NCBI RefSeq assembly: GCF_024399335.1
Contig: NZ_CP075339.1
Span: forward strand, 1,488,001 to 1,552,000
DNA length: 64,000 bases
From: Leucobacter aridicollis
GTDB lineage: Bacteria > Actinomycetota > Actinomycetes > Actinomycetales > Microbacteriaceae
Direction: 5' to 3'
Shown piece by piece: positions 39,360 to 48,547 of this stretch. The position numbers were made by a program, and so were the translations under genes. The notes below the pieces were generated by a model, which ran no database searches, was not told the DNA's origin, and saw only the letters and a program-made list of their open reading frames with translations. The number at the start of each line of letters is the position of its first letter. Within the stretch, counting starts at the first letter, position 1.

Positions 39360-40647
39360 CGCCGCACCCCGCATCACTCCGCGTTCGTGGGCGATGCTCG
39401 CGGTGATGGTGTTCGGGCAGGCGGCTACGACGGTCGTCACGGCAACGCCAGCGTTTCTTATTCCCTACCTGCATTCTGAGCAGGGCATGAGTCTCGCTGG
39501 CGCGGGGATGCTCGCCGGCGCACCTCACCTCGGACTCGTGCTCACGCTTATCGCGTGGGGCGCGCTCACCGACAGGTTCGGCGAGCGTAAGGTACTCATC
39601 ACAGGCCTCGCGCTCACGACCCTCGCGGTTGCTGCCTCCATGCTTGCCCAGGGGTTCGTCTGGCTCGGGGTCGCGTTTGTTGCGAGCGGAGCAATGTCTG
39701 CGTGCATCAACAACGCGAGTGGCCGCTTGATCGCGGGCTGGTTCCCGGTTGAAAAGCGGGGCCTCGCGATGGGCATCCGCCAGACATGCCAGCCCGTGGG
39801 CATGGCGATCGCGGCGCTTGCGGTGCCCGCGGCGGCGAACGCCTGGGGCATCGTCGGGGCGCTTGCGTTTGGCGGCGTGCTGACCGCCGTGAGCTTGGTC
39901 GCGTGCGCGATCATTGTCGTCGACCCGCAGATTCCCGCGAAGACGCTCGCCCAGGTGAGTAGCAGCCCTTACCGTGAGTCTGGCACGTTGCTGCGGATCC
40001 ATGCAGTCTCCGTGCTGCTCGTCATTCCACAGTTCGTGCTCTCGACCTTCGGGCTCGTCTGGTTCGTGATCGGCTTTGGGTGGAGCGAGCTGGCGGCCGG
40101 GGCGCTCGTCGCGGCAGCCCAGCTCATCGGGGCGGCCGGCCGAATCGTCGCGGGCGTCTGGAGCGATCACGCTGGGTCGCGTCTGCGACCGATCCGGATC
40201 ATCGCGTTCGCGTGCGCCGCGCTACTGCTTGTCGCGGCTTGCTTTGGTTGGGCCGATATGGCGATTCCAGCCGCGGTCGTGTTTGTACTCGTGAGCTGCG
40301 TGAGCGTCGCCGACAATGGCCTTGCCTTCACCGCCGTCGCCGAGATCGCCGGGCCGCGCTGGTCGGGCCGCGCCCTCGGAGCACAGAACACCGGGCAGTT
40401 CCTCGCGTCGGGCCTGCTGCCGCCAGTGATCGGCGCGCTCATCGCCGCGCTTGGGGTACCCGCCGCGCTCGCGATCGTCGCCATCGCGCCGCTTGTCGCG
40501 GCCCCCATTGTGCCGTCGGAGGAGGACGCGCATGCCACAGCGACGCGTACGGCGAAGGCGGTACGCTTGAAGCCGCGCAAACGTGCAGCCGGACCCGGTT
40601 CGGCGCACGACGAGGCGCCCGCACGACAGCCTGAGGAGGCTCCCTGA
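39346..40647 (+). CDS. Major facilitator superfamily transporter inside the dcw cluster
   Basis: 433 residues from TTG 39346. GTG 39292, TTG 39331 and ATG 39394 are other possible starts. About twelve hydrophobic segments. The motif between segments 2 and 3 is GALTDRFGERKVL, typical of MFS. WFPVEKRGLAMGIRQTCQPVG resembles nitrate/cyanate or sugar-phosphate type carriers. The C-terminal ~45 residues are charged. It overlaps murG by up to 68 nt. It contains the GAGGAGG ribosome site of murC and overlaps murC by 1 nt, so it is a true member of the operon. In most actinobacteria murG is followed directly by murC. The substrate is unknown. Confidence 0.85.
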   Translation: MRQDSAAPRITPRSWAMLAVMVFGQAATTVVTATPAFLIPYLHSEQGMSLAGAGMLAGAPHLGLVLTLIAWGALTDRFGERKVLITGLALTTLAVAASMLAQGFVWLGVAFVASGAMSACINNASGRLIAGWFPVEKRGLAMGIRQTCQPVGMAIAALAVPAAANAWGIVGALAFGGVLTAVSLVACAIIVVDPQIPAKTLAQVSSSPYRESGTLLRIHAVSVLLVIPQFVLSTFGLVWFVIGFGWSELAAGALVAAAQLIGAAGRIVAGVWSDHAGSRLRPIRIIAFACAALLLVAACFGWADMAIPAAVVFVLVSCVSVADNGLAFTAVAEIAGPRWSGRALGAQNTGQFLASGLLPPVIGALIAALGVPAALAIVAIAPLVAAPIVPSEEDAHATATRTAKAVRLKPRKRAAGPGSAHDEAPARQPEEAP

Positions 40648-42077
40648 TGATCTATCCCGACACCCAGCTTGAGATCCCTGAGGACCTCGGCCGCGTGCAC
40701 TTCGTCGGTATCGGTGGAGCCGGGATGAGCGCGATCGCACACATGATGAGCGCCGCGGGCGTTCAGGTGACTGGCTCCGATCGCGGCGCGAACTACAGCA
40801 CTCAGGCGCTTGCTGACGCGGGCGTCAAGATCGCGGTCGGTCACGCCGCGGAGAACGTCGGGGACGCAGACACGCTCGTCGTCACCGGCGCGTTGTCGCC
40901 GGACAATCCCGAATACGTCGAAGCCCGCGAACGTGGGATCCCGGTGCTGCACCGCTCGCAGGCGCTGGCCTGGCTTGCCCGCTCGAAGCGGCTGGTCGCT
41001 GTCGCGGGTGCCCACGGCAAGACGACCTCGACAGGAATGCTCGCCACCGCACTTTTGGGGCTCGGCACGGACCCGTCGTTCGTGAACGGGAGCGTCATCG
41101 CGGGCATCGGCACCGCCTCCGCCGCGGGGGACGACGACCTGTTCGTGATCGAGGCAGACGAGAGCGACAAATCGTTTCTCATCTACGACACGCAGGTGGC
41201 GCTCGTGACCAACGTCGATCCCGAGCATCTTGATTTCTTTGGCTCGCGCGAGAACTTCATGGCCGCGTTCGTTGACTTCGCCAGGGGAGCGAGCGAGTTG
41301 CTCGTGATCTCGGCAGACGATCCTGGCGCGCTCGAGGTGCTCGCCGCGCTTCGCGCTGAGCGGGATGGCGAAACTCCAGCTCCGGTTCGCACTTTTGGGT
41401 TTGCGGACGGCGCAGACGTTCGGATCGTATCCGTGGACACCACTGATCGCGCAGTCCTCGAGCTTGAGATCGCCGGCGAACGATTCGCCGAGCAGCTCGG
41501 AGTGTTCGGGCGCTACAACGCCGTCAATGCCGCCGGCGTGGTCGCTGTGCTCACCGGGCTCGGATTCGATCCGGGAGCCGCGCTGCGTGCGGTTGCAGGT
41601 TTCACTGGGACGCACCGCCGGTTCGAGTCACACGGCGAGCCTGGCGGGGTACGCGTATACGACGACTACGCCCACCACCCGACAGAGGTCGCAGCGCTGC
41701 TTGACTCCGCTCGTTCGGTCGCCGGCGCGGGAAAGCTCATCGTCGTGCACCAGCCACACCTCTACAGTCGCACAAGGACGTTTTTCAAGGAGTTTGCGGA
41801 GGCGTTCTCGCTCGCGGACCACACGATCGTGCTTGAGATTGACCCCGTGCGTGAGGCGCCTGACCCCTCGACGACGGGTGCGCTCGTCACCGAGGCCTTC
41901 GCAGACCGCAACCGCGCCTCATACATCGACGACTGGGCCGCCGCAGTCGCGCGGGTCGTTGAGCTCACCGCCCCAGGGGATCTCGTGCTCGTCGTCGGTG
42001 CGGGCAACGTCTACAAGATCGTTCCGCAGCTTGTCGAAGCGCTGGGCGTGGCGGTCGGGGATTCGGGCCGCGAGTGA
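40647..42077 (+). CDS. murC: UDP-N-acetylmuramate--L-alanine (or glycine) ligase
   Basis: 476 residues. First amino acid ligase of the pathway. FVGIGGAGMSAIAHMM (UDP site), VAGAHGKTTSTGML (ATP loop), EADESDKSF, TNVDPEHLDFFG and YDDYAHHPTEV are MurC blocks. Some Microbacteriaceae with B-type wall carry glycine at position 1, so the substrate could be Gly; this cannot be decided from the sequence. ATG overlaps the stop of the transporter gene. Confidence 0.95.
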   Translation: MIYPDTQLEIPEDLGRVHFVGIGGAGMSAIAHMMSAAGVQVTGSDRGANYSTQALADAGVKIAVGHAAENVGDADTLVVTGALSPDNPEYVEARERGIPVLHRSQALAWLARSKRLVAVAGAHGKTTSTGMLATALLGLGTDPSFVNGSVIAGIGTASAAGDDDLFVIEADESDKSFLIYDTQVALVTNVDPEHLDFFGSRENFMAAFVDFARGASELLVISADDPGALEVLAALRAERDGETPAPVRTFGFADGADVRIVSVDTTDRAVLELEIAGERFAEQLGVFGRYNAVNAAGVVAVLTGLGFDPGAALRAVAGFTGTHRRFESHGEPGGVRVYDDYAHHPTEVAALLDSARSVAGAGKLIVVHQPHLYSRTRTFFKEFAEAFSLADHTIVLEIDPVREAPDPSTTGALVTEAFADRNRASYIDDWAAAVARVVELTAPGDLVLVVGAGNVYKIVPQLVEALGVAVGDSGRE

Positions 42078-43258
42078 AGCGTCCTGATGGGTTTGATTCG
42101 GGGAGGCCGCAAGACCCTGAGCGGACAGCAGCCGACCTCCGCGCCGAGCGTGAAGCGCTCGCCCGCGAACCCGCTGCTCGCGAGCAGACCGCTCGCGAGC
42201 AGGCAGCGCGGGAGGCAGCTGAACGCGACGCCCAGAACCGTGCGGACGCTGCGCGCGAGCAGGAGGCGGCCGACACTGCCGCGCGCGCCGCGGAGCGCGC
42301 ATGGATCGCAGAACGCACCCACGCAGTCGACTCGGTGACCGGCGTAGGGGGCGGCGCAGGCGATCCTGATCCGGCTGATGCCCAGGAGACACGTGACGTA
42401 TCGGCTTCGCTTGATGTCGCTCGGCTTCGGAGCGCGCCGGACAGAGTCCGCGCGCTGTTGCCCAGGCGTGCAGTGAGCGAGGTTGACCCAGTCGTCGCCG
42501 CCGAGAAGCGGCTGCGCGCCGCAGAGCGGCAAAACAAGCGGCGCGTGAAGCGCGAGACGAAGCGCTTTACCGCTGAGTCGCGTCGGCGACGTCGGCGCGT
42601 GCTCATAGCGCTCGGGACAGTCGCGGCACTCGTGCTGTTTGTGCTCGTCGGCGCGTTTACCCCGATCATGTCTGTGCGCGATATCAAGGTCGAGGGTGCT
42701 GCAAGCGTGAACGTCGACGAAGTGGCCGAAGCGCTCACTGAGTTCAACGGGGTGCCCCTGGCGCTCGTGAACGAGAATGACGTGCTGCGCGCGCTCGAGC
42801 CCTTCCCGCTCATTCAACGCTATGCGATCGAGCGCGTGCCACCGAGCACGCTTATCGTGCGGATTGAGGAGCGGGTGCCTGTCATCGCGATCGCAGAGGG
42901 GGACTCGCTTCGCCTGTACGACGCCGCTGGGGTCGTGCTTGGCGACGTTGCGGAGCGGCCCGAGGGGGTGCCGCTCGGCAGCGCTGGCATGCGCAACACG
43001 TCGTCAAAGGGGTTCCAGGCCGCCTCGCGCGTGGTGCGTGACATGCCTGCCGCGCTCCGCGCGCAGCTCGCTGAAGTGAGTTCGACGAGTGGGCAGGACG
43101 TGACGTTTACGCTGGCGAGCGGCGTCGAGGTGTTCTGGGGAAACACCGAGGAGACGAAGCGGAAGTCGCTCGTCCTCGAGACGATGCTGAAGTCGCTCGG
43201 CGATCGCGCGGTCAGTCATATTGACGTCTCGTCGACCGAGTCGCCCATCTTCAAATAG
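42074..43258 (+). CDS. ftsQ: Cell division protein FtsQ with long cytoplasmic region
   Basis: 394 residues. Residues 1-175 are a charged cytoplasmic part, rich in Ala, Arg and Glu with imperfect repeats of AREQAA type (about 28-65), predicted to be helical. One membrane segment at about 175-195. Then POTRA domain (MSVRDIKVEGAASVNVDEVAEAL, VPPSTLIVRIEERVPVIAI) and the FtsQ beta domain. Connects FtsL and the divisome. GTG start overlapping murC. The cytoplasmic region is much longer than the ~30 residues of E. coli FtsQ. Confidence 0.92.
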   Translation: MKRPDGFDSGRPQDPERTAADLRAEREALAREPAAREQTAREQAAREAAERDAQNRADAAREQEAADTAARAAERAWIAERTHAVDSVTGVGGGAGDPDPADAQETRDVSASLDVARLRSAPDRVRALLPRRAVSEVDPVVAAEKRLRAAERQNKRRVKRETKRFTAESRRRRRRVLIALGTVAALVLFVLVGAFTPIMSVRDIKVEGAASVNVDEVAEALTEFNGVPLALVNENDVLRALEPFPLIQRYAIERVPPSTLIVRIEERVPVIAIAEGDSLRLYDAAGVVLGDVAERPEGVPLGSAGMRNTSSKGFQAASRVVRDMPAALRAQLAEVSSTSGQDVTFTLASGVEVFWGNTEETKRKSLVLETMLKSLGDRAVSHIDVSSTESPIFK

Positions 43259-43303
43259 ATTCGCGGCGTGTCGAAGGCGCGGGGTGGGCGCTGAGCCATA
43301 CCG

Positions 43304-43378
43304 TTGACACGAAAGCGTATACGGCAATACTAACTTTGAAGTTCAAGTAGAACTTTAATGTTGCTCGTACTTGAAGGT
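43304..43378 (+). promoter_or_regulatory. ftsZ promoter with two FtsR-like sites
   Basis: TTGACA (43304-43309) is followed 16-17 nt later by AATACT/ATACTA (43326-43332). Site 1: ACTTTGAAGTTCAAGT (43333-43348), a near dyad. It matches the operator at 16521 at 14 of 20 aligned positions, the two C/G swaps falling symmetrically. Site 2: ACTTGAAGGT (43369-43378) is the exact inverse complement of ACCTTCAAGT at 16521-16530. Together they make an A/T-rich island in GC-rich DNA just before ftsZ. FtsR is known to control ftsZ in C. glutamicum. Confidence 0.65.
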
Positions 43379-43390
43379 TGAGGGGACCAG

Positions 43391-44590
43391 GTGGCCATGA
43401 ACCAGAACTACCTCGCGGTGATCAAAGTCGTCGGAGTCGGCGGCGGCGGTGTCAATGCAGTGAACCGCATGATCGAGCTCGGGCTCCGCGGCGTCGAGTT
43501 CATTGCAGTGAACACCGATGCGCAGGCCCTGCTCCTCAGCGATGCTGACGTAAAGCTCGACGTTGGCCGCGAGCTCACTCGCGGGCTCGGCGCAGGCGCC
43601 GACCCCGAGGTTGGCCGGCGTGCAGCCGAGGACCACGCTGAGGAGATCGAGGAGGCGCTGGCTGGCGCCGACATGGTCTTCGTGACGGCTGGCGAGGGTG
43701 GTGGCACGGGCACTGGAGCGGCGCCAGTCGTTGCGCGCATCGCAAAGTCGATCGGCGCGCTCACAATTGGCGTTGTGACCCGCCCGTTCAGCTTCGAGGG
43801 CAAGCGCCGTGCCGCGCAGGCCGATGCTGGCGTCAATACCCTGCGCGAGGCCGTCGACACCCTCATCGTCGTGCCGAACGACCGCCTCCTCGAGATCAGC
43901 GAGCCGGGCATCAGCATGATCGACGCGTTCGCCGCGGCCGACCAGGTTCTGCTCGCAGGTGTCCAGGGCATCACTGACCTCATCACCACGCCCGGCCTCA
44001 TCAACCTCGACTTCGCCGACGTGAAGTCGGTCATGCAGGGTGCCGGCTCGGCGCTCATGGGTATCGGCTCGGCCCGCGGTGCAGACCGTGCGATCAAGGC
44101 TGCCGAGCTCGCTGTCGCCTCGCCGTTGCTCGAAGCGTCGATCGAGGGCGCGCACGGCGTGCTCTTCTCGATCCAGGGCTCCTCGAACCTCGCGCTCAGT
44201 GAGATCACCGAGGCGTCGACGCTCGTGCAGGACGTCGTGCACCCGGAGGCCAACATCATCTTCGGAACGGTCATCGATGAGACTCTCGGAGACGAGGTCC
44301 GCGTGACTGTCATCGCCGCAGGCTTCGATGAGGAGCCCGCAGGGCAGACTCGCGGCGCCTCGGCGGATCGCGGCCGTCGCGCCGGACATGTTGAGAGCAT
44401 CGAGGAAGCCTCGGCGGTCAGCGCCGCGCTTGCGGGCACCGGCGCACGTTCGGCGACGACCGAAGTCACCGAAGAGACAGGCGAGTTCGGGGGAGCGCTG
44501 CAGCACCCGCCCGTTGAGGAGCAGCTGCGCGATCCCGCGTTTGACGGTGACGATGACGACGATCTCGACATCCCAGCCTTCCTGCGATAG
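43391..44590 (+). CDS. ftsZ: Cell division protein FtsZ
   Basis: 399 residues. Tubulin-like GTPase forming the Z ring. [11 protein letters not shown], the GTP-binding motif [26 protein letters not shown] and NDRLLEIS are conserved. The C-terminal tail [10 protein letters not shown] is the binding site for SepF and other partners. GTG at 43391 (5 nt after GAGGGG) or ATG at 43397 could be the start. Its own promoter with FtsR-like sites lies upstream. Confidence 0.97.
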   Translation: MAMNQNYLAVIKVVGVGGGGVNAVNRMIELGLRGVEFIAVNTDAQALLLSDADVKLDVGRELTRGLGAGADPEVGRRAAEDHAEEIEEALAGADMVFVTAGEGGGTGTGAAPVVARIAKSIGALTIGVVTRPFSFEGKRRAAQADAGVNTLREAVDTLIVVPNDRLLEISEPGISMIDAFAAADQVLLAGVQGITDLITTPGLINLDFADVKSVMQGAGSALMGIGSARGADRAIKAAELAVASPLLEASIEGAHGVLFSIQGSSNLALSEITEASTLVQDVVHPEANIIFGTVIDETLGDEVRVTVIAAGFDEEPAGQTRGASADRGRRAGHVESIEEASAVSAALAGTGARSATTEVTEETGEFGGALQHPPVEEQLRDPAFDGDDDDDLDIPAFLR

Positions 44591-44598
44591 GCGAACAC

Positions 44599-45297
44599 GT
44601 GAGCGTCACTGAGGCGTCGAGTACGTACGAGGGGCTCGCCGAGCGCCTGCACGCCGTGCAGGACGGGATCGCTGAGGCCTGCCGGGCAGCGGGGCGTGAT
44701 GCGTCGGAGACGACGCTGATTGTCGTCACGAAGTTTCACCCCGCGAGTCTCGTCGAGGCGCTTTCAGCGCTTGGCGTCCGAGACGTCGGCGAGAACCGAC
44801 ACCAGGAAGCTCAAGAAAAATCAGCGCAGCTCGCGGATCTCGACCTGAACTGGCATTACATTGGGCAGTTGCAGACTAAGAAGGCGCGGCAGGCGGCCCA
44901 GTACGCCTCCGCGATTCACTCGATCGACCGCGCACGGCTCGTCGATGCGCTGTCGAGTGTCGACCGAGCGCTCGATGTCTTCCTGCAGATCAACCTCACT
45001 GACGACCCTGGCCGCGGAGGCGCCGCCCCGAGCGACATCGAGTCACTGACCGAACACATTCTCGCGACAGACTCCCTCGTGCTCCGCGGAGTGATGGCTG
45101 TCGCGCCACTCGAGGAGCCGGCGCCACGGGCGTTCGAGCGCCTCGCCGGATACTCAGACAGAGTGCGCGCCCTCGCGCCGGCAGCGACGGCGATCTCGGC
45201 GGGAATGACTCACGACTACGCCGAGGCGATCGCGGCCGGGGCGACACACCTGCGAATCGGCAGCGCAATCACAGGAAACCGGCCGGATGCCCGGTAG
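44599..45297 (+). CDS. yggS: PLP homeostasis protein (YggS/PLPBP family)
   Basis: 232 residues. Single-domain alanine racemase-like barrel binding pyridoxal phosphate: LIVVTKFHPASLVEAL (PLP lysine), FGENR-equivalent VGENRHQEAQEK, WHYIGQLQTKKA and SAGMTHDYAEAIAAGATHLRIGSAI. Keeps PLP and amino acid pools balanced. Commonly lies between ftsZ and sepF in Gram-positives. Confidence 0.94.
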   Translation: MSVTEASSTYEGLAERLHAVQDGIAEACRAAGRDASETTLIVVTKFHPASLVEALSALGVRDVGENRHQEAQEKSAQLADLDLNWHYIGQLQTKKARQAAQYASAIHSIDRARLVDALSSVDRALDVFLQINLTDDPGRGGAAPSDIESLTEHILATDSLVLRGVMAVAPLEEPAPRAFERLAGYSDRVRALAPAATAISAGMTHDYAEAIAAGATHLRIGSAITGNRPDAR

Positions 45298-45327
45298 TCT
45301 CAAGGCAAACAATCGTTGGGAGAACAG

Positions 45328-45813
45328 ATGAGTAACCCGTTGAAGAAGACAATGGTGTTCCTCGGACTTGCCGAGGAGGGCCTCGAAGAGGAGCCTGTCG
45401 CCCAGGCCGCGCCCGAGCGCGACCCAGCTCCCTCGGCTCAGGCCGCAGCGAAGCCCGCTCAGACGCCGCGCCCGGCAGTGGCGCCGCTTCGCCGGGTTAC
45501 CCCTGTTCGCAATCAAGCACCTCAGGCAATGAACGAGATCTTTACTGTCCACCCGACCGCCTACCGTGACGCTCAGGTCATCGCCGAGAGCTTCCGTGAC
45601 GGCATCCCCGTCATTATGAACCTCTCGCGCATGAGCGACGATGAGGCCAAGCGTCTCATCGATTTCTCGAGCGGCCTCACGCTCGGCTTGAACGGTCGGA
45701 TCGAACGCGTGACGAGCAAAGTCTTCCTGCTGACCCCTGAGCACATCGAGGTCGGTAGCGACGAGCCCGCGAGCGAAGCCGACGGTTCATTCTTCGTGGC
45801 TCCCACCGCATAG
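45328..45813 (+). CDS. sepF: Cell division protein SepF
   Basis: 161 residues from the ATG at 45328. N-terminal amphipathic helix ([17 protein letters not shown]), an Ala/Pro-rich linker and a C-terminal SepF domain ([43 protein letters not shown]). In actinobacteria lacking FtsA, SepF anchors FtsZ to the membrane. No ftsA is seen in this cluster. A TAGTCT -10 lies near 45295 and GGGAGA precedes the start. Confidence 0.94.
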   Translation: MSNPLKKTMVFLGLAEEGLEEEPVAQAAPERDPAPSAQAAAKPAQTPRPAVAPLRRVTPVRNQAPQAMNEIFTVHPTAYRDAQVIAESFRDGIPVIMNLSRMSDDEAKRLIDFSSGLTLGLNGRIERVTSKVFLLTPEHIEVGSDEPASEADGSFFVAPTA

Positions 45814-46109
45814 TGGAGATCCTCTATATCTTCACCACCGTGGTGCGTATCGCACTGCGGCTGTTCGTTTTGCTGCTTTGGGCCCGCTTCATCCTTGACT
45901 GGGTGACTGTACTCGCCCGAGGATTCCGCCCGAAAGGGATTCTCGCGATCATCGTCGAAGCCGTCTATATGATCACTGATCCGCCGATTCGCATGTTCCG
46001 CAAGATCCTCCCGCCTATCCGACTCGGCCAGGTCGCCCTCGATCTCGGCTGGTTCTTGACAATGTTCGCCTGCATCATTTTGCTCAGGATTATCCCTGGC
46101 TGGGTGTAA
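45813..46109 (+). CDS. yggT: YggT family membrane protein
   Basis: 98 residues with two hydrophobic regions (about 3-28 and 70-95) and the DPPIRMFRKILPPIRLGQVALDLGWF block of the YggT/Ycf19 family. GTG start overlapping the sepF stop (TAGTG). Conserved between sepF and divIVA. Role unclear, probably in membrane or division organisation. Confidence 0.9.
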   Translation: MEILYIFTTVVRIALRLFVLLLWARFILDWVTVLARGFRPKGILAIIVEAVYMITDPPIRMFRKILPPIRLGQVALDLGWFLTMFACIILLRIIPGWV

Positions 46110-46190
46110 ACCCCGTAAGCTCAATGAGAGTTTGTTAGCGTTGATGTGTAGATCGCGCGAGCGATCCAACCCACAGAAAGAGATTTAACG

Positions 46191-46838
46191 ATGGCCCTAA
46201 CTCCTGAAGACGTTGTGAATCAGAAGTTCACGATCACGAAGTTCCGTGATGGCTACGATCTCGATCAGGTCGATGACTTCCTCGACACGGTCGTTGAAGA
46301 GATCCGTCAGCGCGACGCAGAAAAGCAGGAGCTTGAGGCGAAGATCGCCGAGCTCACCGCTCAGCTCGAGGAGCGCGGCCCCGTTGCCGCCGACGAGACG
46401 ATCGTCGTTGAGGCCCCTGTCGCCGTTGCGCCCGCACCTGAGGTCGTCGAGGCCGCACCTGCGGCCGACGGTGCGCAGCGCCCCGACGCGATCAAGTCGA
46501 GCGCGATGCTGCAGATGGCACTCGAGCTGCACGACAAGTACGTCAGCGAGGGCGAGACCACCCGCGACGAGCTCATCAACGCCGCGCAGACCAAGAGCAC
46601 TCAGATGGTAGACGACGCAGAGCGCACCGCACGCGAACTCGTCGAGGAAGCGCAGAAGCGCCGCACCGACGAACTTCGCGCGCACAGCGACGAGATGGAG
46701 AAGCTCAACCAGGTCGTCGCAGAGCTCCGCGGCTTCGAGAGCGAGTACCGCTCCACGCTGCGCTCGTACATCCAGTCGCAGCTTCGTGACCTTGACAGCT
46801 CGCCCGAGCCGCTCGTGAGGCCTGAGGGCCTCGAATAA
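46191..46838 (+). CDS. divIVA: DivIVA / Wag31 polar growth protein
   Basis: 215 residues. The N-terminal DivIVA domain (LTPEDVVNQKFTITKFRDGYDLDQVDDFLDTVVEEI) binds curved membrane. A coiled coil, an Ala/Val/Pro linker (about 68-105) and a second long coiled coil follow. Recruits the elongation machinery to cell poles in actinobacteria and is a kinase target. The 81 nt upstream contain TAGCGT (46136-46141) and a GATCGC-gcga-GCGATC dyad (46151-46166). Confidence 0.95.
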   Translation: MALTPEDVVNQKFTITKFRDGYDLDQVDDFLDTVVEEIRQRDAEKQELEAKIAELTAQLEERGPVAADETIVVEAPVAVAPAPEVVEAAPAADGAQRPDAIKSSAMLQMALELHDKYVSEGETTRDELINAAQTKSTQMVDDAERTARELVEEAQKRRTDELRAHSDEMEKLNQVVAELRGFESEYRSTLRSYIQSQLRDLDSSPEPLVRPEGLE

Positions 46839-46845
46839 ATCGAGG

Positions 46846-47514
46846 GTGAAGACAACAACTTCAGCCGCAGCGGCACCAAGAACCCTTCGCCGGGTATTGG
46901 TGCCGCTGTTGCTCGGTGCAGTAGCGGCGACGGTCCTTGTCACCGACCAGCTCGTGAAGAACTGGGTCGTCGCGACCCTGCCCGAAGGGGAGACCGTCCC
47001 GGTCTTGGGAGGCTTCCTGCAGTGGCACTTCGTGCGCAACCCGGGGGCGGCGTTTTCGATTGCGAGCGGGCAGACATGGATCTTCACGATCCTCTCCGTG
47101 ATCGTCGTCGGGGTCATCATTTGGCAGATTCGCCGACTGCGGTCGGTGCCGTGGGCGCTGTTCCTCGGACTGCTGCTCGGCGGTGTGCTCGGAAACCTCA
47201 CTGACAGGCTCACTCGCGAGCCAGGCTTTCCCGAGGGTCACGTCATTGACTTCATCCTCACGCCGTGGATGATGCCAGCAATCTACAACATTGCCGATAT
47301 CGGCATCGTCAGCGGCATGATCCTGTTCGTGCTCATCACCATTTTCGGGCTCTCGATCGAGGGCGGACGAGAGAAGCGTGGCGATGATGCGGAGTCAGAT
47401 GCCGAAGCCGTGACTGGTGCTGAAGCAGAGGCAGGTGCTGAAGCAGAGACAGTACCAGCGGCCGACGCCGAGACAGGCGTCGCTGACGAGAGGTCAGAGG
47501 GTGGAACACCGTAG
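46846..47514 (+). CDS. lspA: Lipoprotein signal peptidase with acidic C-terminal extension
   Basis: 222 residues. Aspartyl membrane protease cleaving prolipoproteins. The catalytic aspartates lie in [10 protein letters not shown] and [24 protein letters not shown] is the other family block. Four membrane segments. The last ~45 residues are an acidic, alanine-rich tail containing an 18-bp near-repeat (codons for GAEAEA). The tail is not part of the enzyme fold and is partly the region that overlaps rluD. GTG start. Confidence 0.93.
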   Translation: MKTTTSAAAAPRTLRRVLVPLLLGAVAATVLVTDQLVKNWVVATLPEGETVPVLGGFLQWHFVRNPGAAFSIASGQTWIFTILSVIVVGVIIWQIRRLRSVPWALFLGLLLGGVLGNLTDRLTREPGFPEGHVIDFILTPWMMPAIYNIADIGIVSGMILFVLITIFGLSIEGGREKRGDDAESDAEAVTGAEAEAGAEAETVPAADAETGVADERSEGGTP

Positions 47515-48418
47515 TCTGCCAGTGCCCGACGGGCTCGCCGGCGAACGTGCTGATGCGGCTCTGGCGAAGCTTCTTGGGTTCTCCAGAAGCTTCGCGCAGG
47601 AGGTCATCGCGGCCGGGGGCGTCTCCCTCGATGGAGAGACGATTCCAAAGTCCGCGCGGCTGAGCGCCGGAGCCCTGCTCGAAGTGAGCTGGACGGAGAA
47701 GGCGGAGCCCACTGTGGTGCCAGTCGACCTTCCCGAGCTCGGCATCGTGTACGACGACGAAGACCTCGTCGTCATTGATAAGCCAGCGGGCGTGGCAGCC
47801 CACCCGTCGCTCGGGTGGACAGGGCCGACGGTGCTCGGCGCGCTTGCTGGCGCCGGGTATCGCATCGCCACCTCCGGCCCGCCCGAACGCCAAGGAATCG
47901 TGCATAGGCTCGATGCTGGCACGAGCGGACTCATGGCCGTCGCGAAGAGCGAGCGCGCCTACAGCCTGCTCAAGCGTGCGTTCCGCGACCGGGAGGTGCG
48001 CAAGATCTATCACGCGGTCGTGCAGGGCCATCCCGATCCGTTCTCAGGAACTATCGAGGGCTCGATCGGCAGGCACCCGGGCCACGAATGGAAGTTCGCG
48101 GTGACGAGCGACGGCAAGCCTTCGATCACGCACTACGAGACTGTTGAGGCTTACCCGTTCGCAACCCTGCTCGAGATCGAGCTCGAGACCGGACGTACGC
48201 ACCAGATCCGCGTCCACATGTCTGCGCAGCGCCACCCATGTGTTGGCGACACGATGTACGGTGCCGACCCCGTGCTCTCCGAACGGCTTGGGCTCACTCG
48301 CCAGTGGCTCCATGCGATGCGGCTCGGCTTCAGGCACCCGGGCACGGGGGAGCCTGTTGAGTTCGAGTCGACGTACCCCGCCGACTTGCAGCACGCGATC
48401 GACGTGCTCGACGCGTAA
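47501..48418 (+). CDS. rluD: 23S rRNA pseudouridine synthase, RluA/RluD family
   Basis: 305 residues from the GTG at 47501, overlapping lspA by 14 nt. S4-like RNA-binding domain at about 10-60, then the catalytic domain with [13 protein letters not shown] (D138) and [12 protein letters not shown]. Makes pseudouridines in the helix 69 loop of 23S rRNA in the family prototype. The lspA-rluD pair is conserved after divIVA in many Gram-positives. Confidence 0.93.
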   Translation: MEHRSLPVPDGLAGERADAALAKLLGFSRSFAQEVIAAGGVSLDGETIPKSARLSAGALLEVSWTEKAEPTVVPVDLPELGIVYDDEDLVVIDKPAGVAAHPSLGWTGPTVLGALAGAGYRIATSGPPERQGIVHRLDAGTSGLMAVAKSERAYSLLKRAFRDREVRKIYHAVVQGHPDPFSGTIEGSIGRHPGHEWKFAVTSDGKPSITHYETVEAYPFATLLEIELETGRTHQIRVHMSAQRHPCVGDTMYGADPVLSERLGLTRQWLHAMRLGFRHPGTGEPVEFESTYPADLQHAIDVLDA

Positions 48419-48547
48419 CCCATGCTCCAGAGCCGTTCCGGGCGGCGCGCGCGGGCAGCTTCGCTCCGAGTGAGCCTGTCGGCGACTCTGGGCGTCCGCC
48501 CACGCTCGACGCGGTACCCTTGAACTGTCTTCGAAAGGGGCTCTTGA

